From positions 124,001 to 188,000 of the forward strand of contig NC_033562.1 in assembly GCF_001680005.1 (NCBI RefSeq): DNA of 64,000 nucleotides, in the 5' to 3' direction. The position numbers and the translations under genes are program-made. Of the stretch, positions 41,777-52,939 are shown piece by piece (positions within the stretch are counted from its first letter, which is position 1; every line of letters starts with the position of its first letter). Origin of the DNA: Plasmodium coatneyi (lineage: Eukaryota > Apicomplexa > Aconoidasida > Haemosporida > Plasmodiidae). The notes below the pieces were generated by a model. The model saw only the letters and a program-made list of their open reading frames with translations, searched no databases and was not told the origin of the DNA.

Positions 41777-44700
41777 ATGCAGTTATGGCTACTTATAACC
41801 TGTATCGTCGTGTGTGGGATTCTGAGTGCCCTGTTCTCAGGTGAGCTGACAAACCGGGAGGCGGCCCACCAAAGTGACCACCTAACAACCCACCTAACAA
41901 CCCACCTAACAACCCACCTGATTGTTCACCCCGCCAGGCCTCTCCCTCGGAATAATGATGCTGGATACGCTGCAGCTGAACCTGCTTATCCTCGTGTCCG
42001 AAAAAGACAAGAAGGAGCTGAACAACGCCAAGAACGCCAGGAAGATCCTCCCTCTTCGCAACAACACAAATGAGATCCTCGTTACCTTTATAACAGCCAA
42101 CGTTATGGTGAACTCTGCTTTCAGTTTGCTCCTAGGCGAGCTGACCGACGGTGTTACGGCGTTCATCATTTCGACCCTGATCATTACAATTTTCGGGGAG
42201 ATCATTCCACAGTCCATTTGTTCCAAACATGGGTTGGCCATTGGTGGCTTCTTCGCCCCCCTCATTCACTGCCTTAAGTTTTGTCTCTTCATCTTTGCCA
42301 AACCGACGAGCCTCATCCTGGACCACTTCGTCGGTACGCCCAGGACAGGACGGCAGAAGCTTACCCCCTCTACACCTGCGTCAGCACCAACTTTTCCATT
42401 CCAACTTTTCCATTCCAATTTGTTCATTCCAACTTGTTCATTGCCACTTCTGCCCCCCCAGGAAAGAACGTGCTGAACACATACAACAAGAAGCAGCTGA
42501 AGGCGCTGGTCGATATGCACAAAAGCGCAGCAGACATTCTTCACGAGGACGAAGCCAAGATTGTTGTGAGCGCCCTGGAAATGTCCCAATACAAGGTCAT
42601 GCATATTATGACCGACATAGACTACGTCTTTGGGATAGACTACAACAGCTTCATTAACTATGAAACGATAAAACGGATTCTAAATAGTGGGTTCTCCAGA
42701 ATACCTGTCCTGAACAGATGCAACTCAGAATGTGTTGTCGGCCTCATCCACATAAAGGACCTCATCAACATCTGGTTTGGCATAAATAAAATAATTTTCG
42801 ACAACAACTCCTTAGTCCAGTGTAGAAAAAGGAGAAACACCAACAAACATAAGTATTACAAAAAGAGATCCAGAACCGGCATCTTTCACTTAATTAAGCT
42901 AAAGTCGGAGAAAATTAGAATCGCTAATAGAATATATGCATATGATGGGTCGAAGATTCTTGGTCGTTGCGCTTCTTCCACAAAGGGGGGGAAGTCAGAC
43001 AAGTGTGTTGACTTACCTCGTCGAACCAGTCAGTCGTCCACCACGTATAGCAAACATAAGAGGAAAGTACACGCAGGAGAACATCCCTCAAGCCCAAATC
43101 GAAGCAGCTACGATACCGACACGGAAGATGATGAAAACGATTGGGACAGCACCCTGGGGAAGGAAAACGGCGTGGGGGGTGCAGACCATGGGGAGGATGA
43201 ACCCCACAACGGAGTGGAACTCGTCCACCTTAAAAGCAGCGACGATGAGCACCTCAGCACGGACAGCGAAATGCAGCCCCACCAGGAGGACTCCAACCCG
43301 CACGAGGTGAAAATAAACATCGACCATAGCCCCCACGGGAGGGCAGCCAATCAGACCAAGCAAATGAAGCAAACCAAACAGACGGAACCGAGCGGAGATC
43401 AAATTGGAGGAAGTGGCACGTCAAATTCGGATAGGAAGAAAAAAAAAAAAAAAAAAAGTTCAGATTAACGTGGAGGGGAACAAAGGGGAGCAGCGCCTCG
43501 GATGCAGCAGCTACTATGAGAGCATACACGGGAAAGCACAGCGACAAGGAGGTCAGCAGGATGAGATCGTTAACCCGTCCAAACTTCGAGACCGAAAGAG
43601 GAAGAAAATTAAAAAGACCTACAAAAACCCGTACGAACACAAAAACAGGAACGTAAACTTCGTGGAGTTCCTGTCCGACCAGATGATGTTAAGTGGAGAG
43701 GAAGATCAGGAGTCCTCTTCCCCCGATGAGGTTGTATTCACCGACATTCAAAAAAAAATAAAGTACTACAGTAGAATGAATAAGAAAGGAAGGGGAGATG
43801 GAAATTTCGTCGGTACGAAAGCTCTACAGGGTAAGCCTCGCACAGGGAAGAGCGGAAATAGCGGCCCCAGTGCAAAGGGATCACCCCCCAGTGGAGGTAC
43901 CACCCAGGGGGGCGTACAAAATGGGAAGAACCCTCCGAGCGGAAACACAAACAAACCAAACGATGCAAACAAACAAAACGGTCTAAACGATGCAAACAAA
44001 CAAAACGGCCTAAACGATCCAAACCATCCGAATGATCCGAGCGAATCAGACAGAGGCGGCGCTGCGCGCAGCAGCATCAGCGACATCGCCTCCAACCACG
44101 GACGAAACAGGTACATCTCACAAAGCACCATGATAAAGGAAAATCTCAATAAAGAAAAAAACATGCAACACATTTTCCTGGACATAAAAAATTACATTAG
44201 AATTGCCCGAAACAAAGACATAGAAATCCCAGTGAAGTATATTTTAAAACATATTGGAAGGTATATCTACGGGGTAGACTACAATGAGAGCATCTTATCT
44301 CTGCTCAGCTTTTTTAAAAGTGCCAGTAATCATATCGTCGTGGTGAGAAAAGTCATTTACGATGAGAATGCGGATCCGAAGTATGCCCACATTGGAATTA
44401 TCACCCTGGAGGATGTCATCGAAATTTTGCTGCAGGAGGAGATAACAGATGAGTTTGACTTCCGCAGTGTTAAGAAGGGCACCAACATCCCCTCGAACTT
44501 CGTCTGGAAAAATTCGGACGAATCGCTCGACAGGGGGAAGCACCAGGGAGAAACACCCCAAGGGAAACCACCCCAGGGTGCACTACCCCAAGGTGAAACA
44601 ACCCAAGTTGATCCTCTTCCAAAGAAGCCACTTTCCCCCCCATCGTCACTGTCATCCCTTTCGTCGCCGTCGTTGCTCTCAACGCACCATTCCCAGCGAG

Positions 44701-45673
44701 CGAAGCCCACCAAGAAACACACGCTCATGCCATCCTGCAAACGGGAAGTCATCACCTTCCTAAAGGAGAGCGTCTACTTCAAGTACATCGACACGCAGCT
44801 AATCAGTAAATGCATCAAAAGGAAGAAAATAAAAACCGCTCAGAAAAATGAATACATACTGAAGGAAAACACCTTCTTAAACTACGCAATCATCCTAATG
44901 AAGGGACATGTGAAAAATATAAAAAACGGAAAGAGTAATGTCCACGCGAATAAGTGCATCATTGCGTTGGAGGCCCTCGGCCCATGCAACATCATCGAGC
45001 TGTTTAACAGTACCATTGAAAAGAGAATCAACGTTCTCAAAAATTACGAAGAAGAAAAAAAAAAAAAAAAATCCTTATTCTTTAAAAGGAAAAGTTTCGA
45101 CGACAAGAAGGACCCACTTCGTCACAAGTGGTCCTCCCTCTCCAAGGACAAGGGCGTCCACCCAAGAATGGAACACAGCACTACAGGTAGCGGTCTGGGT
45201 AGCGCTATCGGTAGCGCTACAGGCAGCACCATGGGCAGTGGACTGCGTACTGGCCTCTCCAATACGAACTCCAATGTCATTCACAAAAACATCAACATTC
45301 TATTTAAGAAGTGGTACACCCAGCACGTCTACTTTAACAAGAGCACTTGCATCGCAGGTAAGTCTACAAATGTATCACTTGTCCAACCCAGGCGGGAAGT
45401 TTTCCATGCGGAAAAACTGCCAACCTGACAACCTTCCAATCTTCCAATCTGCCTCCCCCCCTGCAGAAACTCCCTGCGAGTACATGATCCTTTCCAAGAA
45501 CGAATACATGGACATGATAATTGGTAAGTGACTCACCGTGGGTGAAGGAGCCCATTGTTCTGTTGCACCACAAGGGAAGTACATAACTCACCATTGCAAA
45601 TACGTATTTTTCTTTTTCTCCCGCAGAATGCTACAGCAACAACAAGGTGGACGAAATTATTGAGGACAGCTGA
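41777..45673 (+). CDS. MAM3: CNNM/MAM3-like membrane protein with DUF21, CBS pair and cNMP-like domain; frame break in poly-A
   Basis: Exons: 41777-41840, 41938-42333, 42462-45357, 45467-45523, 45627-45673. The DUF21 TM domain includes FSGLSLGIMMLDTLQLNLL and FGEIIPQSICSKHGLAIGG. The first CBS motif follows (VMHIMTDIDYVFGIDYNSF ... RIPVLNR). After a long charged insertion comes the second CBS (SNHIVVVRKVIYD ... HIGIITLEDVIEILLQEEI), then a cyclic-nucleotide-binding-like domain and a short acidic tail. CNNM/CorC proteins transport or regulate Mg2+; yeast MAM3 affects vacuolar metal handling. Within exon 3 a run of 19 A (43439-43457) puts the upstream and downstream coding blocks in different frames; 18 A would restore one 1152-residue protein. 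As written, the upstream frame stops at 43466-43468. A second poly-A tract (about 45053-45071) encodes lysines in frame. Confidence 0.88.
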
Positions 45674-45677
45674 CGCT

Positions 45678-45712
<35 letters not shown>

Positions 45713-46219
45713 TGCACATGTGTGTGATTGGCTAGTTGGCTGGGTGGGTACCCTCTACTAACCTCCGATGATGTCCTTCTGTCATTTCCTTTTTATTTCT
45801 TTTTATTTCTTTTATTTTCCTTTTTTTTGTTCCCCCTTCAAATTTCAACATTTGTTCAGTACCTCTGTTTCATTTTTTCCCTATTTTGTACGTTTGGTAT
45901 GAACACGTTATAATTTTAAAGATGTTAAAAAAAAAAATGGAGAGTAAGCATGCAGATGGGACAGACAGGGGGGGATGTACACTGGCATGAACTAATGTGA
46001 ACTGTGTCGAAGTGATGCGCGTGCAACTTGGGCGAAAGGGGGCACACTCAAAGGAGGAGTGGGCCTCTTCCACACAAAAAAAAGGGACATGTATGCATGG
46101 GTAGACTGTCGATGTGTGCACAGCGGTGACTGTAGGGGTGATCTCGATAATGTTATAACGGTCCTGTCACTGTAACAGTTATGTAACCCGTACGGTTTGT
46201 TACTGCTAGGAGCTGCGCT
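45674..46219. other. Convergent intergenic region
   Basis: About 550 bp of 3' flank with a 31-base poly-T run (45681-45711) directly after the MAM3-like stop and a T-rich stretch to 45900. No gene seen. Confidence 0.7.
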
Positions 46220-47226
46220 CTACAAAATTTCCTCCGATAATTCTTCTTCCTCTTCGTTTACGTTACACGTGTTGGCGCAAAAGTAAGATGAGAATAACAA
46301 CGTCGAAGCGATCACAGTCGAACTGATCACCGCCAGGGACAGTCCGACTGCCCCAACGCCCATGCCTGCGAACGGGAGGAGGAGCAAAAGGAATGAGTGA
46401 AGGCAGAGCAAGGGGACAAAGCAACCACAATCGTGAAATCAACACACACCACGTGTGCCCAAAATGGTTCTTTCTGAACGCGTCAGAAAAAGACTCGAAC
46501 ATTTACCTGCTCCGTAAATAATGTTGTCTACAATTCCGTAATCTGCGGGAAAAAAAGAAAAAAAAGTCCAATTTTGTAACTAGCCAATGAGAAGAATGAG
46601 CTCGCGTCTGTGTACACACATGTCAATGGACCACAATATCGTTGCCAATCTTTTCCCATTCTGTTCCCTCCCTTTTTTTCCACCTTTTTGCTAATTCAGT
46701 TTACCTTTTTTTTCGAAGCTCTTGCTTTCGCTGAATTCCTCGCCCTGCGAAAGAGGGTGCGTGCGTGGTCGCCAAATGAGTGAGGGTGAACTGCCCACAA
46801 AGAATTAACCACACTCCACAGGGGTGTGAAACGAAAAGGAAAGCGAGCCTGGCGGAGTACACCCTGAGGGAAGTACCCAATGTAGGAGCTCTACATGCCG
46901 CCTTTCTACACACTCTCATCTGCACATAGAGGGATTCTCCCACACACGCACGCACACCCCTCACATATTTCTCTCGTTTGAAAATTTCTCACTGTTGATT
47001 TCTCCGTGGTGAAGGTGCTCTCATCCTTGTCTCTGTTATGGGGAAAAGAACAAGTATGAGAAATTTAAACAACGTCGCTCCTGCTGGTTGTTGTGTATAC
47101 CATCGCAGTGAGTGCGATGATGTGTTGGGAGTTGCAATCCCAAAAAACGCGCCGCAACTCCTCAGGGCCATTTCCCCTTTCCTTTTGAGGAAACTCACCC
47201 GGAGGGTACCCTTCGGAAGTGACCAT
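46220..47226 (-). CDS. Small single-pass membrane protein, 5 exons
   Basis: Hand-assembled model of 95 residues. Exons (5' to 3'): 47226-47199, 47030-46993, 46744-46705, 46542-46507, 46365-46220. Every intron is GT..AG with a pyrimidine-rich 3' end and all phases agree. The protein starts MVTSEGYPPDKDESTFTTEK, continues EEFSESKSFEKKDYGIVDN and has one hydrophobic helix (about residues 52-78, GAVGLSLAVISSTVIASTLLF) before an acidic tail NVNEEEEELSEEIL. The helix near the C terminus with a short acidic tail suggests a membrane anchor. No family recognised. The weakest junction is the acceptor at 47031, where two AGs lie two bases apart. Confidence 0.65.
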
Positions 47227-48900
47227 TGTAAATTTTTTTTAATATCATTTTTGCTAACTGCTGGGGGAGTGGAAAAGGACAAAGCGGAAGAGCGCGAAGC
47301 GGAAAATTGTAAAGGCGCAAAAATGCAGAAGCACAACGTTATGGAGAATTAAAAAAAATGGAACAGAAAAATGGAAATTAAAATGGGCAAAAGGACAAAT
47401 GTGCAAATGTACAAATGTGCGTGCTGTATTTTTTTTTTTTTTTTTATATGCAAAATGTGTGAGACGGTCTACAAAGGCGCGACAAAGGAAAAGGGGAGCG
47501 AAAAGGGGAGTAATAAAGGAAGTGAGGAAAACATCCAAAAAAAAAATTGAACCAATTTTACATCAGTTTTTTACGGCGCATTTACGCGGGAACCGTGTTA
47601 GAGTCCTGAGCAAACTCCACATAAAAATTGGAACCAGCGTGATAGCACAGTGGGGTGAACCATTTCCAACGTTGTGGACTCACACCTCCAGCAATTCCTT
47701 TTTTTTTTTTTTTTTTTTTTTTAAACGCTTGTCAACCATTGTGCAAAGCGACGTGTACGTGACAATGTGAAATTTCCCCCGTTTTTGGAAAACATCAACA
47801 ACACAGGCGGGGACACCTCTTCCAGCAACAACTTTCCCCCGATCCGCTGCCATCCGTTTTGTTCACCAAATTTGACTTTAACCTTTTCTACATTTTTATG
47901 AACACAGAGTGGTGGAAATTTACCAACCTTTTAGCCACATCATGGAATGTTACATGGAATGTCACATGGAAGAATTTTTTTTTTTCTAAATGGACCCACA
48001 TGTGAAAACCAAGTTGCGCGGAGCGGGATAGCCTCCCTCCGATGTGCGCAATTTTCCCCGCAGTGTAAACTGTGAACTGCGCGGGAAAGGCAAAAAAAAA
48101 AAAATGAACACCAGGGGAAACGCGCAAAAATATATATTTCCCCCAAATCGAAACATGCTTGTGTATCCAACAATTTGAAGAAGGCAAAAGAAAATAGTGC
48201 CATTTCGGACGCGTCCATCAACACCTGCCAATAAAGTTTACACACCATGGAAAACATGTATGTATTTACACGGATTCGCCGCACTCCTGTGGTGACAGCC
48301 TAGCTACTTTCCCCTGTCCACGAAAAAAAGGTTACAGTTGTGAATTTTTTCTCCAACACTCATTTCAATTCCACCGTTGGTTAATCCGGGTTTGTCCCGC
48401 TGCACGTGTGATTGCTCGGGCGAACTTTCCAGACGTTCCGTACCGTTCTCTATAAAGGAAAAAAGTGAAAAGGCAATCCGTAAATTGTAACATATAACTG
48501 ATGCAACTAAGAGGAAGCGAAAACTTCAACTGGGGAAATTCCCCTGGGATGCCATACCAAGACATATAACAATGCACAAAAAAAAAAAAAAAAAAAAAGT
48601 GCGGGGAGCGGTATTTGCATGCCCAGGAACGTAAAATGATTATCCTTCTGCATACGTTACTTGCAGTCACTGCAATTTTAAATGTCAATCGGTCATTTGC
48701 AATGTGACGTTGTCTGGTCCATATGGTCACTTATTCTCCCCCCAAAATGACTCCATTTGCATGCCTTTCCCACAAACGGAAACCAACACATGTGCGCCCA
48801 TAGAAAGGAGTGCTAACCTGCACTGTTTAGGCCCAACAAGTTCACCCCATAGATACATTTACATCCTCTCAACGCTGTTACAAAAAAAAAAAAAAACAGA
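47227..48900. other. Divergent intergenic region
   Basis: About 1.67 kb upstream DNA shared by the small membrane-protein gene and the AK8-like gene. Poly-T or poly-A runs occur at about 47430-47446, 47699-47722, 48092-48103 and 48578-48598. No gene found; a tRNA A-box-like word near 47642 lacks a B-box partner. Confidence 0.65.
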
Positions 48901-50400
48901 ATGGAAACCCTGCTAGACAGCGAAACGTTAAAGAACTACGAAAAGGAAACGAACGAATACATTCGAAAAAAAAAAGTGGAGAAACTGTTCGATGTTATTT
49001 TAAAAAATGTCCTGGTAAATAAACCGGAAAATGTGTACTTGTATATATACAAGAACATTTATTCCTTCCTTTTGAACAAAATTTTTGTGATCGGCCCTCC
49101 TTTGCTGAAAATTACTCCTACCTTATGTTCTGCGATTGCCAGCTGCTTTAGCTACTACCACCTCAGTGCCTCGCACATGATCGAGTCTTACACGTTTGGT
49201 GAAGTAGCTGACGCTGCAGAGAGTTCTACAAGCAAAAAGTTAGGTACGCAACGAGGGGTGGAGGGGTGAGACGAACAGGCACATACATATGTGCGCGTCT
49301 TAGCAGATAAAATAAGGATGAACATAAACAACTGTTACGTTAAAACAAACATGAGCCACTATTCCTTTTTTTCACCCCCAATTGGACGTACCTCAACTAT
49401 TAGCTTCTTCTCAACATGCATGACTATGCATAGCTTTTTTGAACATTTTATTAACAAAGAAAAAAAAAAAAAAAAATAGCTAACTGGAGCAGCACTTTTC
49501 GCTAGCTATTTTTTTTTTTTTTTTTAACAAATAATCCACACCACCATTACCCCCATTTTGCACCTCCCCTTTTCCCAGTAAGTGACGACTTAATCTGCTC
49601 CATCGTTAAAAGCAATATAAATCAGCTGAACGCGAAGCAAAAGCGGGGGTATGTGGTTGAAGGGTTCCCCAGCACCAATCTTCAGGCAGACAGTTGTCTA
49701 CGGCATTTGCCGTCCTACGTTTTTGTCCTCTACGCCGACGAAGAGTACATATATGAGAAGTACGAACAAGAGAACAACGTAAAAATTTCTTCTGACATGA
49801 ACAGCCAAACCTATGATGAAAATACACAGTTGTTCGAAGTGGCCGAGTTCAACACGAATCCGCTGAAGGATGAGGTAAAGGTCTACTTAAGGTGAGGCGT
49901 CCAATTGTGGCACTGCTGTTGGTGGAATGGCGTCCCTTCAGCATAAGGCGTAGCCGTTAGCGTCCATCCCCCCTGTGTTTTTAACCCGCACAAAACGTGA
50001 AGCCAACACATACATAAGTGGCTCACCACACGGAAAAACTTTCACGGCACACACTTTTTACTGCCACCCCACCATTACAACTTCACACCTACACAGGAAC
50101 ATTTCAGGGGTGATGACCGTTCTCGGCGACCGTAAGGAGGTGCTAAACTTGCGCGAATACGACGAAAATGGATTAATCGAGCACGTAATGGTATGCTACA
50201 TGAGCTGTGTCCTTCCCCTTTGCCACTAGCCTATTTGCGCACACTTCGCACCTTTTTTTGCCTGACCACGTGTTGTTCACCGTTTAACCGTTCACCACTT
50301 CTCCAATTTTAACACTTTTTCACATTCACTTTTTAAGAATACGATTGGCCAGACCAAGGATGAGTGGAACTGTGTGTTTGACGATTATGCAGTGGATTGA
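48901..50400 (+). CDS. AK8-like adenylate kinase homologue with degenerate P-loop, 4 exons
   Basis: Exons 48901-49243, 49579-49891, 50097-50190, 50338-50400; 270 residues. The N-terminal helices (VEKLFDVILKNVLVNKPENVYLY) match the AK8/AK7-type docking segment (LxxLLxxQPEDP). IFVIGPP (62-67) is where an adenylate kinase P-loop begins, but the following LLKITPT lacks the GSGKGT of active enzymes. YVVEGFPSTNLQAD is the AMP-binding GFPR-like strand, with Ser/Thr instead of the usual Arg. A late NLREYDENGLIEHV segment corresponds to the C-terminal core. AK8 family proteins occur in cilia and flagella, so a role in male-gamete axonemes is possible. Loss of the P-loop lysine context suggests a non-catalytic protein. 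Intron 1 contains a perfect inverted repeat. Confidence 0.8.
49460..49525. repeat. Perfect A17-TAGCTA / TAGCTA-T17 inverted repeat in an intron
   Basis: 17 A (49460-49476) plus tagcta (49477-49482), a 20-base loop, then tagcta (49503-49508) plus 17 T (49509-49525). The two 23-base arms are exact reverse complements of equal length. It lies in intron 1 of the AK8-like gene. Confidence 0.97.
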
Positions 50401-51166
50401 GTTCTCGTTAGGAGTTCCTCCCGCCTGGGTGTGTGTTTGCACATGGAGTTGGCTTTGTTTCTTCCCTTGTTGCCCCTATTGCCTTTTCCCTCCCTTGAAT
50501 AATACGTCACTTCCATTGGGGGCACGCCTTACCCAACCCTTCAACTGCGTAAAACGTCGGAACAGGAAGCAGAAAATAGGCGGTTATACCTTTCATTATC
50601 TCCCCGTACAAATACAAAACAAAACCAAAGGCGCAATTGCTGGAATGGCGAAATTGTCCCTACACCCTTACCGATCGAAGAGTTCCTTTGTTACCTACAT
50701 AGAGGAACCATTGCGCGCAACGGAGTTCCCCTCAGTGGGTACATGTTCCTGTGCATACTCTCCATGTGCAGCACTACGTACGCGCTGGTGTATGTGCAGG
50801 TTTGAAAATTGGAAGGAGATTTGTTTACACCCAAGTAGCTCGCAGTGAAATGCAGCACTTGGCGGGTTATGCGAAGAAAAAAAAATAAAATAAAAATAAC
50901 CTGACTTGTGCATACAATTTTGTGCCCTTTTTTTGCTTCTTTTTTTTTCTTTCACCCTCCATCCATGCTCAATAGAAACTAGAAACAGTACAAAACGTCA
51001 CATTTTGTAATAGCAAAACAATTTGCAAAGATGTACCACCCTTTTTTTGCCATTTCGTGTGACACGAAAGTAGCAAACCAAGTTATGCGTGAGGACCCCG
51101 CCGGGTGAACATTTCTCTGGGCCACTTTCACCCATCGTGACAAAATAAAAATTATGAACGGTTCAT

Positions 51167-51197
<31 letters not shown>

Positions 51198-51558
51198 GGC
51201 TAACAGTCAGGCATATTTCGTATCACATTTTTGGTATGCCAATGCGGTAACACGAAGAGAGCTGTGTGACTTTGATGAAAGTTCCTAAGTAACCAATCGC
51301 CTAGCGCAATGCGGTTGCTATCCTTTATCATCCTTATGCGAAAGAAGCCAAGCGGCCGAAATTTCATTTGACGCGCATGTGGGAGGAGGGTTGACCTGCC
51401 AGGATAAGCACTTATGCAGTGTGTCAACGTTGTGTACGTTTGACTGGCCGGGCACAGCTGTGTAGTTCTTCCTAACCCTCACTCAATCGTGCGTATACGC
51501 AGCGTGCACATAAATACGTGCATATATACACATTTCTGTACACCCTTTTGCACCCAAC
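50401..51558. other. Intergenic region upstream of proteasome beta-1
   Basis: About 1.16 kb between two plus-strand genes. It holds short A/T runs near 50878-50900, a 13-bp-arm palindrome (51147-51173) and the 29-base poly-T run 51169-51197. No gene is supported. Confidence 0.65.
51147..51173. repeat. 13-bp-arm palindrome merging into poly-T
   Basis: aaaaattatgaac (51147-51159), one central g, then gttcataattttt (51161-51173). The right arm continues into the poly-T run that ends at 51197. Confidence 0.92.
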
Positions 51559-52407
51559 ATGGAAGTCGAAAGCATGAAGGCCGAATTCATGGGAGCCCCG
51601 CTGAGGGAAGACCCGTACGATATTAAGACGCCCATTTCGGACGGCACGACTATTATAGGAATAATTTATGAGCATGGAGTCATGCTGGCGTGTGACACCA
51701 GGACATCCTCCGGAACACTCATCAGCAACAAGTGCTCCAGAAAGATAAACAGGATTAACGAAAACATATATGCCTGTCGTAGTGGAGCTTCTGCACACAG
51801 TCAGAAGGTAATCGAACTCATTAAGCACTTTTGCTTATCAATGAAATGTGAAAATAGAAAGAAAGGAAGATTTCACGAGGACGACGTCATTACGGATGAC
51901 CTCGCGAATGAAGAAGACATCGACCTCAGTGCAATTAATAACCCATTCGGTTTAGCACAGAACGGGGATCCCAATTATGTCGCAAAGCATAAATACTTTT
52001 ACGAAGATAAATTTATGGACTTCAATCCGCTAGTTGAAAATGTTGCCCACATGACGAAGAAGCTACTATACGCGAACAACAATTTTCTCTCCTGTGGCCT
52101 TATCCTAGGAGGATACGACAAAGACAAGAAGCAGCAACTGTATTCGATTAACCTAAACGGAAGCATCGTCCAAAGGTTCGACTACGCTGTTAGCGGAAGT
52201 GGCAGTGTGTACATACAGTCCTACCTCCAAGACAAGTACAAGAAAAACATGAGCAAAAAGGAGTGCTTTGAATTGATCCTGGGCTGTGTTAAGTACGCCA
52301 TGTACAACGACAACAGCAGCGGCGGCCTCGTGCGGATCGTCAACATAACCAAGCTCTTCGTGGAGGAGTTCACCGTCACGAACACACAGCTCCATTTTGA
52401 TTACTAG
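51559..52407 (+). CDS. PSMB6: 20S proteasome subunit beta type-6 (beta-1, caspase-like)
   Basis: Single exon, 282 residues. A 29-residue propeptide ends PISDG before the catalytic Thr (TTIIG, Thr30 = mature Thr1). Mature Asp17 (ACDTRTSSG) and Lys33 (KCSRKI) are present, as is the SGSGS-type motif near the C terminus (DYAVSGSGSVYIQSYL), so the subunit should be active. TRTSSG and the overall pattern fit beta-1, which cleaves after acidic residues. Compared with the usual 205-215-residue mature chain there is an insertion of about 40-50 residues (CENRKKGRFHEDD ... DPNYVAKHKYF) in the middle of the fold. No signal or intron. Confidence 0.94.
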   Translation: MEVESMKAEFMGAPLREDPYDIKTPISDGTTIIGIIYEHGVMLACDTRTSSGTLISNKCSRKINRINENIYACRSGASAHSQKVIELIKHFCLSMKCENRKKGRFHEDDVITDDLANEEDIDLSAINNPFGLAQNGDPNYVAKHKYFYEDKFMDFNPLVENVAHMTKKLLYANNNFLSCGLILGGYDKDKKQQLYSINLNGSIVQRFDYAVSGSGSVYIQSYLQDKYKKNMSKKECFELILGCVKYAMYNDNSSGGLVRIVNITKLFVEEFTVTNTQLHFDY

Positions 52408-52939
52408 GGGGGGGAAGCGTCAGCTGCGTAAGTAGCGGAACGAGCAGAAGTGTGCACGATTCGGTGCGAATCAGCACAAATATCAGCGAATGTGTTGGAA
52501 ACTCCCCTGCGTAACACCTGCTACGCGCGCCCGCACCAACCAGTGAACCAAAAACCTGCATGTGCGTTTTGCACACTCGACGAACTTTTTAAAAGCCTTT
52601 TTTAAAATTGTGCCGTAAGAAGGTTTTTTTTTTTTTTTTTCAATTTTTTGCTGTTTGTTGAGGAAAATTCTCTGTTCAGGTGAACGGGGCCGGGTCAGCT
52701 TTTACTTCCCTCCGTTCGAGGGCTTTTAGCTCGCTTGACACACACACAAGGGTGGCGTCCAAGGGGAAGCATCGAACGAGCTGCCCGGCCTTTCGCGGTG
52801 TCACGTAGCGTATCCGCCCAGTAGGGAAAAAGAAAAAAGGAACAAAAAAAATTATGCACACTTCTAATTCAAAGCGCTCTCCGCGTATCCTTCTCATTCT
52901 TTCATCCTGGCAACTTGGTAACTTGTCATTTTCCCCCCT
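52408..52939. other. Convergent intergenic region
   Basis: About 530 bp of 3' flank of proteasome beta-1 and the PIH1 gene; one poly-T run at 52624-52640. Nothing else seen. Confidence 0.7.

Noticed and set aside
43404..45428. Separate gene starting just before the poly-A run (second half of MAM3)
   Set aside because: It lacks an ATG at its 5' end and begins inside the CBS module; the two halves together give the standard CNNM domain order.
47640..47700. tRNA-like word tagcacagtgg
   Set aside because: No B-box (gttcgaatc-like) at suitable distance and no cloverleaf pairing.
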